From contig OY726560.1 in assembly GCA_963383645.1 (NCBI GenBank), forward strand, positions 152,234,546 to 152,298,545: 64,000 nucleotides of DNA, written 5' to 3'. This stretch comes from Muscardinus avellanarius. Lineage: Eukaryota > Chordata > Mammalia > Rodentia > Gliridae. The notes below the pieces were generated by a model that did not search any database, was not told where the DNA came from, and saw only the letters and a program-made list of their open reading frames with translations. The position numbers were made by a program, and so were the translations under genes. This document shows, in pieces, positions 21,609 to 31,714 of this stretch (within the stretch, counting starts at the first letter, position 1; each line of letters opens with the position of its first letter).

Positions 21609-21821
21609 GAGAAATTTACATGGAATTCCAGGTAGTGAAACAGAAAATGTCATCAACAAGAGCCCTACCAAAAAAGAAAGTTAAGGGTCTGAGGCTAGAA
21701 TGCTACTGTGTTGTGTTCCCAGAGTGCTTTGCTAGGGCTCAGCATCAGCGGGAGGAGCGCTTCTTTTCTTTTGGGGCTCAACTCCCTGGCTCTGCTTGGT
21801 CCTGGTAGGGGTCTCAATGGC
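21609..21821. repeat. Direct duplication, copy B (213 bp)
   Basis: Second copy of 21026-21241 in the same orientation, 583 bp downstream. Similarity starts at 'GAGAAATTTAC' and ends at 'GGTCTCAATGGC', and sequence diverges abruptly on both sides. Confidence 0.95.
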
Positions 21822-22144
21822 TTGGGCTTGGGAAGGGAGGAAGGGGCTCGCTTCCCACCACGCTGCTCAACTGAGCCTCCAAGCAGCCACAACTGCCACA
21901 GCTTAACGAGGGCCTTCTTGCTGCAGGATGAGACCACCGTCCAATGAGAAACAGGGATGAGGGTGGTTAGACACACACAGAAAGAAAGCCAGGTGGTGTG
22001 ACGTCCCTGCAGCAATCCCGCCATGCCTGCAGGTCACCCCAGGATCCAGACCAGACCCCTGAGCCAATACATTCTTCCGTTTCCTATACCTGGTGGTGCC
22101 CAAAGCAGGCACTGAAACCCATCTGCCAAGTCCCAGCTGTGGCT
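21822..22144. other. Unassigned stretch
   Basis: About 320 bp of GC-moderate sequence, nothing recognised. Confidence 0.35.
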
Positions 22145-22295
22145 GTAGAGCTGTGTGACTTGGAGGTATGTGGTCTCCTTCCTTGGTGCCTCAGTTTCTT
22201 GATAAGATTGGGATAATGATCGTCTTCCCTTCAGTGTTGTGAAGATCGATTATGGTAACATAGGAAGCGACTTAAAACAGCAGGTGGAACACTCA
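22145..22295 (-). mobile_element. MIR relic (reverse)
   Basis: 'GAGCTGTGTGACTTGGAGGT', 'GGTGCCTCAGTTTCTTGATA' and 'GTGTTGTGAAGATCGATTAT' match the reverse MIR order ('GTGTGACCTTGGGC...CTCAGTTTCCTCATC'). Confidence 0.7.
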
Positions 22296-23254
22296 TGTGT
22301 GGTATTTGCTTTCTGAGAGGTTACTTTGAACCGTCTCTGTCCTTTGCACCGGGAAGATTCCTAACCAATAGAATAACTTTCATGGGTGGCATGTCAGTTG
22401 AGTTTGAGAGAAAGACAAAGTTGTCTCACAGGGAAGCTGGACCACTCCATTCATCCAGGCCCACCGCCTTGCATGCCGGTTGCCAATCTACCAACCAAGC
22501 AAAAGAACAAGCTGCGCAACCCTCAGCTGGGATCCCCCAAATCCCTGATTGCATAATTTGCAGGGTCATCCTAATCAGGGGACCTGGTACCCAAAGGCAA
22601 TGTACAAAGACATTGGCGCCTCCCTTCCCAGATGTGGGATGCGGTTTGCCTGAGTCCAGGACGCAGTAGGCTGTGCCGGATTGCGGCATGGATACATGAA
22701 ACATGGAAAAGTTTCTTCTGGGCTCTTCTTCTGCAGAGGCCACCTCCCTGCACCCAGCCAATAGCGGGCCCCTGACAGGGAGCCCGAAGCTGCAGACGGA
22801 CCGCCCTCACAGGGTCTGCCCTGCCATCGGGCTCTGAGAGCCTGCCTGGAGCCCTCTCTCCTCAGATCTGCCATCCGGCTGGGTCTGCTCAGCGAACAGC
22901 AGTTTACAGATGGCTGAGTGCAGCCTGACTCCAATCAGGGAATGAAGCCCAGCATTGTGCTGGCCTGCAACACCGCTCCCTTCCCAGAGTCCCTCATGTG
23001 TTTGTGACTCGGGACCTGCTCTGAATGTTCTCTTTGTCATAGGCCTCCTCGTGCTGAGCTGGGTTTGCCTTCTCCGTGGCAGTCCTGGGTTAAATAAATA
23101 CATTAAGGCAACATACTCGGCTTGACACTGGAGCCAGCCTCAATAACTCAAATAATTCATGTGGCAAAAGACGGGGCCACTGTGGTTTTTAATTCATCTA
23201 AAGATGGATTTCTTTGTTCTGTTCCTTTGCTGGAGGAAGAGGCCACCATGCTCT
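22296..23254. other. Unassigned stretch
   Basis: About 960 bp. The GC-rich part is 22720-22900. Minus-strand frames of 111-119 residues overlap plus-strand frames and show no domain. No gene called. Confidence 0.4.
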
Positions 23255-23332
23255 GGGTTGGCTGACCATTTTTTCTCCAGCAAGTCTGTTTGAGAGTTTC
23301 TAAATCCCGTGCAGATGAACACAGAACGTGAC
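23255..23332. repeat. Dispersed duplication, copy 1
   Basis: 'CCATTTTTTCTCCAGCAAGT' continuing 'CTGTTTGAGAGTTTC...GCAGATGAACAC' is shared with about 24585-24950, where a SINE splits the second copy. Confidence 0.85.
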
Positions 23333-23339
23333 CTTCAAC

Positions 23340-23620
23340 CAGTTACGAGACACCACGCTGACATCACCGCATAAATATACACTCTAAAGAAAGCCGTGAT
23401 TAGGCTCAGCGCTGATTTTTATCACTTCTCCAGCACACCGGCCGTCTGCGTGCTCGTCATGGGCCTGTACAAAACCCATAATATTTAGAAATGTGCTGTG
23501 TTAGCCCAGAGGCTTAAATACACTAAAGCCTGTGAATGTTTTAATGTTACGAATTACCTTCATGTGTGAAATTATGACTCCATGTGATACTCAATAAGGC
23601 CAACATTGTACATGCTCGGT
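23340..23620. other. Unassigned; candidate conserved non-coding element
   Basis: Non-repetitive, low-CpG, with homeodomain-like AT-rich motifs (TAATATTTAG, TTAATG). Nothing identifies it as a repeat. Conservation cannot be tested here; the candidate status is only a guess from composition. Confidence 0.25.
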
Positions 23621-24110
23621 TCTTGGGGGGATTTTATGTTCATTTCTCCTTCTGAAAGATCTGTTTCAGACAGTTTTTTAAGTAGCAAATATTTCTATTT
23701 CCATACCACTGCATATGTCGAAGACACTGAAGAATGAGTGAAACTGTATGTTTAAAAAGTCCTAGAATCTCTCAGGGAGTTTGTACTGGGGCCAACACCA
23801 GGATGAGTGGGAGAGGGGCTGTCACTGCAATTGCCGAGAAAAGCACTAAATTCTCATTTTCTCTTAGAAGCAGAAACAGAAGATTTGTTTTCTAAGTATA
23901 GCAGAGCTTCTCAAGCAGGGACAGTTCTGCCCCACAGGGGATGCTTTGCAATGCTGGGAGGTACTTTTTTGGCCGCCACAGCTGGGAGTACAGGATACTA
24001 TTGGCATCCATTGGATAGAAATCACGTTGTCACTAAATATTCCACCATGTGCAGAATTGTCCATTCCAGGATGCCAACGGTGCCGCGGTTGGGAATTTGA
24101 AGTATACAGC

Positions 24111-24113
<3 letters not shown>
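23621..24113. other. Unassigned stretch
   Basis: About 490 bp; nothing recognised before the (TG)n repeat. Confidence 0.35.

Positions 24114-24156
<43 letters not shown>
24114..24156. repeat. (TG)n microsatellite
   Basis: 43 bp uninterrupted TG. Confidence 0.97.
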
Positions 24157-24158
<2 letters not shown>

Positions 24159-24389
24159 GGGGGTTGTGGAACCGCCGGTGTGTTTTAACAGATTGAACCA
24201 CTGTAAAACTTCTCAAGGTGCTCATGTAACCACTAACCTTACCTTCCGGCACATTTTCTAGCCGCTACATATTGTATCAAAATTCCCATTCCACATTTAT
24301 TCTAAGCAGAGTGCCATAAAATGCCTTTATTAATGAGGTTCGCCTGGCTCAAGATCCAAACAATAAAAGGAGCTATTCAAGTGTTGAAA

Positions 24390-24570
24390 GAAACATTTCA
24401 TTTTGAAATGGCCTTAAACTCACACAGAAGTTTCCAGAAGAGCAGAGAGCACCTTTTACCCGACCTCTCCTGGTGACACCAGCTTACATAACTAGTGTAT
24501 GCTACCAAAACCAGACCGTTAACGTAGGAACCATAACATACTATCTCTTCTCTATCTACAGTTGTGAGGC
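24390..24570 (+). mobile_element. Ancient LINE-like 3' UTR fragment (tentative)
   Basis: 'CACACAGAAGTTTCCAGAAG', 'CACCTTTTACCCGACCTCTC', 'TACCAAAACCAGACCGTTAA' and 'ACATACTATCTCTTCTCTAT' resemble an old LINE UTR ('...CAGAAAAGTTGCAA...CCCTTCACCCAG...TCTAATCTACAG'). Confidence 0.4.
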
Positions 24571-24615
24571 AGCTATAGTCCAGTTTGGCTGGCCATTTTT
24601 CTCCAGCAAGTCTGT

Positions 24616-24616
<1 letters not shown>

Positions 24617-24673
<57 letters not shown>

Positions 24674-24674
24674 T
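24617..24674. repeat. (ATT)n microsatellite (SINE tail)
   Basis: About 57 bp of TTA repeat at the reversed A-tail of the following SINE. Confidence 0.97.
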
Positions 24675-24903
24675 CACGATGCTGGGGATTAAACCCAAGG
24701 GCATATTACCTCTGAGCTACCTCAGCCTGATTTTACAACCTCATTTCTACAACCTCAGCCTGATTTTATTCTTTATTTTGAAACAGGGTCTCTGACTAAG
24801 TTGCAGAGGGCCTCACTAAGTAGCTGAGGCTGGCTACAAACCCAGACCCTCCTGGTTCAGCCTCCCAAGTACTGGGATCACAACCGTGCGCCACCACACC
24901 CGG
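24618..24903 (-). mobile_element. B1-ID composite SINE with 14 bp target-site duplication
   Basis: Reverse copy with an internal duplication of 'ACAACCTCAGCCTGATTTTA' near 24735-24765. Diagnostic blocks include 'GCTGGGGATTAAACCCAAGG', 'AAGTAGCTGAGGCTGGCTAC' and 'GTGCGCCACCACACCCGGC'. Flanked by CAGCAAGTCTGTTT at 24604-24617 and 24904-24917. Confidence 0.95.
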
Positions 24904-24950
24904 CAGCAAGTCTGTTTGAGAGTTCCTAACTGCTATGCAGATGAACACTG

Positions 24951-25429
24951 CTTTCTATTCCTTCTTTTTTTTTTTCTTTTAATTTATCGGTTTGCAAGTC
25001 TTTCCAAAGCTCCAGTATTAAATCTTGGGATAATATATAATGACTTTCTCACCCTTGGGCCTCTGGCACTATAGCCACCTGGAAGCATTCTCCTGGCCTT
25101 CCCCGCCAAAGAGATATAGAGTTTGGGTTTCCTTCTAAGAGTCTTTTATGAATAAAAGTGGAATGCTTTGGCCACGGCCCACATGAGGGAGGCATCGTTT
25201 TTTGCTGCGCAGCTGTCAGGACCTTCAGGCATAACTGATGGGGATCAGACAGTACCTGCTGCCTTCATCATCAGCATCTTTCAGATCCTAGGAGAGAAGG
25301 TGGTGTAGGGAGCCTGGACCCAGGAGGAGTTCCTTCAGTTCCTCTAGCCTCTGAGAATGGCCATAAAAAGACCTAGCGGATGGGTGTCATCATGGTCTTT
25401 TAAAGTGCCATCCGAGAAGGCCGATGCCT
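24951..25429. other. Unassigned stretch
   Basis: About 480 bp, no feature recognised. Confidence 0.35.
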
Positions 25430-25555
25430 ATGGGAAGAGCAAGCCCTAGACCGTGGGGTTAGAAGAACTGAGTTCAAACTTTGGCTCTGCCACTCCCTGG
25501 CTGTGACATCTTAGGGGAGGCATTGAACTAAGCTTTGGTTTCTTTATCCTCTTAT
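25430..25555 (-). mobile_element. MIR relic (reverse)
   Basis: 'AACTGAGTTCAAACTTTGGC', 'TCTGCCACTCCCTGGCTGTG', 'ACATCTTAGGGGAGGCATTG' and 'CTTTGGTTTCTTTATCCTC' match reverse MIR. Confidence 0.85.
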
Positions 25556-25559
25556 CTAC

Positions 25560-26010
25560 CAATCCATCCATCCATGGATCAGTTGAGAGACTTATTTTGA
25601 GAAATTGGCTTATACAATTATAAAGGCCAAGAAATGCCAGAATCTACCATCTATAAGCTTGAGGCCCAGAAATACCAAAGGTATAATTCCAATCTGACTT
25701 TGAAGGCCTACGTGAGGGAGCCAATGGTCTAAATCCCAGTCTGGAAGCAGGAAATGAGAATCTCTGATAAAGTAAGATAGGAAAAGAGGGACAGTCAAAT
25801 TTTTCCTTCTTTCCTATCCTCCACAGATTGAATTATGGCCACCTTTATTAGGAAGGAAAATCTACTGAGTTTATTGATTGAAATTTTAATTTAATCTGGA
25901 AACATACCCTCTCAAAGAGATAGTCAGCAACAATACTTAGCCAGATATCTGAGCATCCTTATCCAGGTAAACTGACATGCACAATTAACTATCACATATA
26001 GTACTGGGTG
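25560..26010. mobile_element. Ancient interspersed repeat, class uncertain (LTR-like)
   Basis: 'GAGAAATTGGCTTATACAAT', 'AAGCTTGAGGCCCAGAAAT', 'CCAATGGTCTAAATCCCAGT', 'CAGATTGAATTATGGCCACC', 'CCAGATATCTGAGCATCC' and 'CACAATTAACTATCACA' follow a widespread mammalian repeat I recognise by its block order but cannot name with confidence; an old ERVL-class LTR is likely. Confidence 0.5.
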
Positions 26011-26035
26011 AGAACAGTTGTAAAACATCACCTAA

Positions 26036-26222
26036 GGAGCTGGGCATGTTGTTACATGCCTGAAATCCCAGTGCTTGGGAGGCTGAGGCAGGAGCATTAC
26101 AGGTTTGAGGCCAGCCTTGTCAACTTAGGGAGAACCTGTTTCAAAATTAAAAAAATAAAATAAAATAGGACTGGGGCTATGGCTCAGAGGTAGAATGCTC
26201 CTGGATTCAGTTTCTAATATCC
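26036..26222 (+). mobile_element. B1-ID composite SINE
   Basis: 'GCTGGGCATGTTGTTACATG', 'GGGAGGCTGAGGCAGGAGC', 'GAGGCCAGCCTTGTCAACTT', 'GGACTGGGGCTATGGCTCAG', 'GTAGAATGCTCCTGG'. Confidence 0.94.
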
Positions 26223-26519
26223 CTCCCAGAACATATAAAGTATCATTCACATAGGCCAAACCATAACTTAAGAATTAAATAACTTAAGGATTGCCACTGA
26301 TATAGTGAAAATAGAAAGCAGTGGGTGGAGATGAGAAGTGTCCAGCTCGGAATCAGTTGTCCCTGGGCTGAGGGAGGCCAGGGAAGGCGGTTGAGAAAGG
26401 TAGGTAAGATGGGCTTCACCATACAAGCCATATTTATTTGTTAAACTTGAATAGTAGCTGCGTGAGATTCCTTCCATCATTATTGATATTTCAAAATGCC
26501 CAAGATTAGGAAAAAACTG

Positions 26520-26520
<1 letters not shown>

Positions 26521-26557
<37 letters not shown>
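26521..26557. repeat. (TTA)n microsatellite
   Basis: 37 bp uninterrupted TTA. Confidence 0.97.
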
Positions 26558-26584
26558 CAAAAGGGAATGTGAATGTGCAAAATA

Positions 26585-26812
26585 GAGCCATGGGCTGAGA
26601 CCACCAGGGTGGGCTTGTCTAATAGAACTCTTATCACTCCGTTTCCTTGGGCAATTTGCTTAACTGCCCTGTGCTGTGGTTTCCTCATTTGTCAAGAGCA
26701 CCTCCTTCATAATGGTACTTGGGAGGCTTAAACAAGATAATGTCTAAGGCCCACTACACACCATGCTTGACACATAATAAGCTGTCAATGAATGTAAGAC
26801 TTTCGCTACCGC
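26585..26812 (-). mobile_element. MIR relic (reverse)
   Basis: 'TTTCCTTGGGCAATTTGCTT', 'TGTGGTTTCCTCATTTGTCA', 'GAGGCTTAAACAAGATAATG' and 'ACACATAATAAGCTGTCAAT' match reverse MIR including its distal end. Confidence 0.82.
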
Positions 26813-26829
26813 ACAATACGTGAGATTAT

Positions 26830-28198
26830 CCAATCCTCATGATGACTCATCATGGACAATGGGACACCGTGTATGTGAACAGAGAGATGCTTCTACCTTC
26901 AGGCCATTGCAAGGTAAGAGTTAGGACACAGAATACTGTTGTTATTCCAAGAGTTATGAGGCAGAATCTTATTTGAATAACTTGGGTTGTTCCACTGAAA
27001 TATCTTGAGAGATAGTTGAATTTTTGTTTGGATTCCAGCCAATAGTCATAAAAATTCCCTGCCACTCAGTAAGATTATATATTATAGCCATGTAGGCATC
27101 CTAGATATCAGAACTTTCACTTTTTAGCTGTGCCTGATAAACCTGAACATAAGACACCTTCAGCAGCTTTAAGATTTATGACAACAAATTCCAACTTCCT
27201 GGCCCCAGGCCCGTGCAAGTCATATTAACTTACTACCTTCTAATGCAAGCCTTGGTAGCCAGCTCACAATGCAAGGTGCTAGAACAATGTTAGGCTTCTG
27301 TGCCAAAGTACCAGTGAGATTGAATAGATTTAATAACTGTAGCCACATGTATGCCTCTATATTATCCAACATGGAGAAACTTCTCTTTGCCATGTTACCC
27401 TCAAGTTGTTCTGTTAAGATTTAAGAGAGCTTTGCTATCTTAAAACAATCTGGCCCTATGGGGATGGCCAGCCAATTGCTGGGATTTCTGTTCAACAAAG
27501 AGAACAGAGACGAGTGGATTAGAACGTGAAACCTCAAATGGTCACAGAAAGGTAAATGTCACCTAGCCCTGCCATCTACAAGGCTATAGGTCCTGAGTCT
27601 AATGTGTTTTAAGCATGAAAGTTTCTTTCTATCCTTAAACAGCACAATCCTCCCAGCCTTTTCTTGGGCCTATAAATTTACTTTTTACATGTAGGTCTGC
27701 GAGGCACAGCCTTGTTGCTTCAACATCTGGAACTACTCAGGTGGTTTGTCTCTGCTGACTTTATGAACAATAAAGGCAATCCACTGGATGGTTCTTGGAT
27801 ATTTAAACTTGGGGCACAGGCATCCTGGCCTCAGTGCTGACAAACACAAGATTTTAATTTTTTCTGCTGGAGCCAAATACAACAAATGTGGTCGTGAATA
27901 GAAGGCTGAGTGTTCTCCTCAAAAAATAGGCTACTTGTCTAAGATAGACTTTTTGTTCACAGTGGGGCACATACCTCAGCTTTTAAAAATTCTTGAAAAT
28001 CTCAGATCTATCTCTAAACCCATTTTAAAGTCATTCCACTTTAAAGAAATAGACTTAAGTTGATCACTCCCTAAATTATATTTTCCCCCAAACTGAGAAG
28101 AAACTGATCACCCATATGCTGCAGTACCACCCGTCAACCCCACTTCTGGAACTATTTTTTTTATTATGTAAAGAAAGATTTCTCTGAAGCAATTCCTG

Positions 28199-28201
<3 letters not shown>
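26830..28201. other. Unassigned stretch with LTR-like signals
   Basis: About 1.4 kb with no exon recognised. A TATA-like 'GGGCCTATAAATTTAC' at about 27668 is followed about 100 bp later by AATAAA at 27769-27774, the spacing of an LTR promoter/poly(A) pair. Matching TG...CA ends were not found. Confidence 0.3.

Positions 28202-28230
<29 letters not shown>
28202..28230. repeat. T29 homopolymer
   Basis: Pure T run, possibly the reversed A-tail of a minus-strand retroinsertion extending right. The adjacent 270 bp are not recognisable as a known gene or repeat. Confidence 0.95.
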
Positions 28231-28232
<2 letters not shown>

Positions 28233-28514
28233 CAAATATTCAGTTTTGTAAGTATCCTTGGTGGTATCACCAGAACAAAAGACAATGAGTCCTTAAGACC
28301 AGATATAGGAAAGAAAAAAACAACTATACATTGATTATAAAATATAAAAAAATTGTGGCTGTGGTATACAAATATCTTCTGATCCTCACACTACATTGTG
28401 AGCTGATATAAAAAAGGCAATGTCATATTTACATCAAAGGCGAAAATATATGGTTGGTTGAGTCTTAAGATGATGCACTAGCACAAACTTAAACATGGGC
28501 CACCAGGAATAATG

Positions 28515-28622
28515 ACAGCCCGCTGTGCTCTTAAGTCTCTCTAGGACAAGAATCACTTTTGTCTCTTTATTCTTAATACCAAGCATCGTGCCTGGTACAG
28601 AGTAGCAGTGTTCAGTTCTGAA
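28515..28622 (+). mobile_element. L2 LINE 3' end
   Basis: 'CTCTAGGACAAGAATCACTT', 'CTCTTTATTCTTAATACCAA' and 'CATCGTGCCTGGTACAGAGT' match the L2 3' end ('GGCAGGGACTGTGTC...GTGCCTGGCACATAG'). Confidence 0.78.
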
Positions 28623-28849
28623 TGCGAGTGTTAATAATGGATACTGACTTCAAGAGCAGAATGTTACCAAAAACGCATGATTGTTTCGAAGAAATGCCTT
28701 GACACTTGGGCACTCAATGGAGATTTCAAAATTCAGACTCAAAAAAATGACATTGAAGCCCTTCTTGCTACCTTTTGAGAAAAAAAATACCTAATTTGTA
28801 CAGATTTTGTTCACAAAAGTGACTGGGAAACATTCGTTTGGAAGTGGAA
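28623..28849. other. Unassigned spacer
   Basis: About 230 bp with no recognisable feature. Confidence 0.3.
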
Positions 28850-29240
28850 GCATTTCCATTTCACTTTACCTGGTGGCCAGTGTGATTTCCTCAAAAGATA
28901 GGTCATGCCATCTCACTGCCCTATGTAAACACTTGCAGGGGCTCTACATGGACATCCCTACAGGACTTGCCTTCTGTCTAATCCACAGCTCCCATCCTTA
29001 CTCTGTTCCAGGCACAGGGGTCTCCCTTACATCCCTCTAAAAGGCCAATCTCTATCTTTACACATGGCCTTTGCATTTGAGCTTCTGACCTTTCCCTCAC
29101 TTCTCTCCATGGTTAGCCTCTAAATGTCACAGTGCAAATCCCACCTGCTCAAAGAGGCCTCCTATGACCAGTCCAAAGAGGTTCTCCACCACCCCACCTC
29201 GTGGTCCTCACTACATCATCATCTTGTTTATTTTCTTCAC
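28850..29240 (+). mobile_element. L2 LINE, 3' portion
   Basis: 'ATCCACAGCTCCCATCCTTA', 'CACATGGCCTTTGCATTTGA', 'AAATGTCACAGTGCAAATCC' and 'CTGCTCAAAGAGGCCTCCTA' follow the L2 3' region ('...CACATGCTGTTCCC...TGTCACCTCCTCAGAGAGGCC'). It is a separate insertion from 28515-28622 because it belongs upstream of the 3' end but lies downstream here. Confidence 0.75.
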
Positions 29241-29689
29241 GGGGTTCAGAGGGTGGAGGCGTGGAAAGAGTAGAGATGATGGGAAACCCAGTTGACAAAG
29301 TATGTGGGCCCAACTTTGCAAGGCCTTTGGTGTCAGTGATGGGGTTTGGATGGTATTTGGGGAGCCACCTGGCATCAGATGAGGAAATTTCAAGATGAGA
29401 TCTCATCATGGTGTCGACAGGAGACCATGCTAAGGAGCCTCGAAGTAGGGGTCTCTTGTAGGAGCCACCATGCTTGTCTAGTTAGAGGTGCTGAAGATCC
29501 ACATGAAGGCAGCTGAGACACAGATGCAGAGCAGGAGAAAAAGAGGAAGAAGACAATTCCGATCCCAGGAATCTAACAGGGAGTGAAACCCAACACTGAC
29601 ACAGCTGAAATCAAAAGCCCTGTGCAGGAGAAAGTCCGAGAAAGACACCTCGAAGGGGCATGCTTCCGAGAATGGTCCTACATGACATC
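29241..29689. other. Unassigned stretch
   Basis: About 450 bp, nothing recognised. Confidence 0.35.
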
Positions 29690-29703
29690 ATTTCTTCCCT
29701 CCT

Positions 29704-29920
29704 TTTTTTTTTTTTTTTTTTGTGGGTTTGGGGATGGAACCCAGGAGCATTTGACCTCTGAGTTACACCTCCTGCCCAATTTTTTATTCCTTATTTTGAA
29801 ACCGGGTCTCACTGAGTTGCAGAGGGCCTCACTAAGTAGCTGAGGCTGTCCGCGAACCACGATCCTCTGGTCTCAGCCTCCCGAATGCTGGGATTACAAG
29901 CATGCGCCACCACGCCCAGC
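29704..29920 (-). mobile_element. B1-ID composite SINE with target-site duplication
   Basis: T-run, then 'GGTTTGGGGATGGAACCCAG', 'CTGAGTTACACCTCCTGCCC', 'GTCTCACTGAGTTGCAGAGG', 'CAGCCTCCCGAATGCTGGG' and 'GCGCCACCACGCCCAGC'. Flanks share TTTCTTCCCTCCT (about 29691-29703 and 29922-29934). Confidence 0.96.
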
Positions 29921-30136
29921 TTTCTTCCCTCCTATTATTGAAGCTACAGTCTCACTCATTTCTTCTTGGATCCTCATGACGGGCCTTGTTGTTTTTACCT
30001 GAGTTTGATTGGATTTTTTTCTGTTCTATTTTGAAATAAGCTCAATCTTCCAGTAAGATTTCAAAGTGAACCTTATAGATGACTAAACATTAAGCCTTTC
30101 AAAGTTCTAGGATAAACTCCAAAGGGTGAATTTTTT

Positions 30137-30340
30137 TGTGTATGGTAACAGGGTGGAACCCAGAGGCTTTCTACCTCCGGGCTATACTTCCAGACCTATT
30201 TTATACTTTATTTGGAAACAGTGTCTCACTGAGTTGCTGAGAGCCTCATTAAGTAGCTGAGGCTGGCTTTGAACCTGTGCGATCCTCCTGTCTCAGCCTC
30301 CCAAGCGCTGGGATTACAAGCGTGCACCACCACACCCAGC
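30137..30340 (-). mobile_element. B1-ID composite SINE with 19 bp target-site duplication
   Basis: 'GGTAACAGGGTGGAACCCAG', 'CTACCTCCGGGCTATACTTC', 'CTCACTGAGTTGCTGAGAGC', 'GTGCACCACCACACCCAGC'. Flanked by CTCCAAAGGGTGAATTTTT on the left and CTCCAAAGAGTGAATTTTT on the right (one mismatch). Confidence 0.96.
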
Positions 30341-30359
30341 TCCAAAGAGTGAATTTTTA

Positions 30360-30666
30360 AAAATAACGAAAGTATGCTATTTCTCAGCTATTGGATTTGA
30401 TACAGAAATTAGAAAGGAAAACAAATAGTTATCAGAAGTGCACTTTCCTTTCCTAGATAAATATATGAACAGAACATGCTCTGCAGGTTAAGTTAATGCA
30501 TACACAGATGGCAAAGGGGAAACTGAAAAGGCTGCAGAACAAATATCATTGCAGATAATGATTATGTGTGCACAAGCGGCAAATGGCCAATTGGTGCTGA
30601 GGACCTGAACAAGATAATGATACATCATCCTTTGGTTTCTCGCTGTGTTTGATGACTGCGGCATTC
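30360..30666. other. Unassigned spacer
   Basis: About 300 bp, nothing recognised. Confidence 0.35.
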
Positions 30667-30913
30667 TGTTATATGGGAGTGGTTGGAGTTTGAATCTGGA
30701 ATGCTTCCAAAACTTCATGCATTTGGCAAGGCAGCAATAGTCAAGAGGTGGAATGATTAAATCATGAGGGCCCTAACTTCACCACTGGATTAACCGCTGG
30801 TGGGTTAATGATGTGAATTGAAATACTGAATGGTAACTGTAAGCAGGTAGAGTGTGGTGGAGGAGGTAGGACACTGGGGTATGGCCCTCAGGACTGCATT
30901 TGTTCCTGATGTC

Positions 30914-31090
30914 TCTCTCCTTTCTCTCCTTTCTCTCCTCTCTCCTCTCTCCTCTCTCCTTTCTCCTCTCTCCTCTCTCCTCTCTCCTCTCTCTCTCTCT
31001 CTTCTCTCTCTCTCTCCTGTATCTCCCTCCTCCTCCTCCTCTCCTCTCCTCTCCTCTCCTCTCTCTCTCCCTCTTTTTCTCTCTCTTTCT
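30914..31090. repeat. Polypyrimidine (TCTCC/TCTCTCC)n tract
   Basis: Almost uninterrupted C/T on the plus strand. It produces long Leu/Ser-rich and Arg/Glu-rich open frames on the two strands, which are artefacts. The mirror-symmetric CT/GA composition is capable of triplex (H-DNA) formation. Confidence 0.95.
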
Positions 31091-31110
31091 CTCGGCTTTC
31101 ATAAGCCGAG
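31091..31110. other. Perfect 8 bp hairpin
   Basis: CTCGGCTT (31091-31098), loop TCAT, AAGCCGAG (31103-31110), directly after the polypyrimidine tract inside the MaLR LTR. Confidence 0.85.
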
Positions 31111-31266
31111 AAGCTTTCTTCCCCCTTGCCCTTCTGCCATGACGTACCTGTCTTGGAGGCAGCAAACCATAGACTGAACCTTTGAAGCCACGAGCCAAAT
31201 AAACCTTTCCTCACCTAAGCTGTTCTTGTCAGGTGTTTTGGTCATAGTGATGAAAAGCTAACACTG

Positions 31267-31714
31267 ACCCAATATCGGATAAAATGAGTACTGTATTATA
31301 GTTTTTTTCCCTTTCCATTAGGTAATATAGAAATTGCCAAAAAACTTTCTGGCTGTCATTCTAAAAACCATGTAGTTTCCATCTTTCCAAAAAACCTTGG
31401 GCTAGGTCAATTAGACGAGTTCATACTGCCTTAAACACATTTCTTATTGCTCTTCCAGTGAATGAGAAAACAGAAGAGACGCTACAACCGTTAGTGCAAA
31501 GTTTGGGTTTGACTAGAATTACCTCGTATGAGCAAACAGTTGTGAAGCCCGAGAACTTTTCCCTGAGTCTAATAAACCAAAGAGATTTTTCTGGTTATGC
31601 AAATCATTTCTATTTCATACCTATTTAATAGTTGGCAGCTGCCTTTTAATAAGTATCAAGTATGAAAAGAAATGGGACAGTTTCTAAACATGTGTGATTT
31701 CGGACGCCTGCTAA
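31267..31714. other. Unassigned stretch
   Basis: About 450 bp, nothing recognised. Confidence 0.35.

Larger units (their letters stand above)
24585..24950. repeat. Dispersed duplication, copy 2 (split by SINE)
   Basis: 24585-24617 ('CTGGCCATTTTTCTCCAGCA') and 24918-24950 ('GAGAGTTCCTAACTGC...GCAGATGAACAC') together match 23255-23332. The SINE and its target-site duplication sit exactly inside. Confidence 0.85.
30667..31266 (+). mobile_element. MaLR-type solo LTR with expanded polypyrimidine tract
   Basis: Starts near 'TGTTATATGGGAG', then 'GTTTGAATCTGGAATGCTTC', 'GGTGGAATGATTAAATCATG', 'GGAGGTAGGACACTGGGG', a long C/T tract, 'CTTCTGCCATGACGTACC', 'CTGAACCTTTGAAGCCACGA', 'GCCAAATAAACCTTTCC' and the end 'GGTCATAGTGATGAAAAGCT AACACTGA'. 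The usual short pyrimidine stretch of this LTR type has grown to about 180 bp. Confidence 0.85.

Noticed and set aside
30779..31214. Arg/Glu-rich 108-139 codon minus-strand frames
   Set aside because: Produced by translating the polypyrimidine tract inside a MaLR LTR; not a coding sequence.
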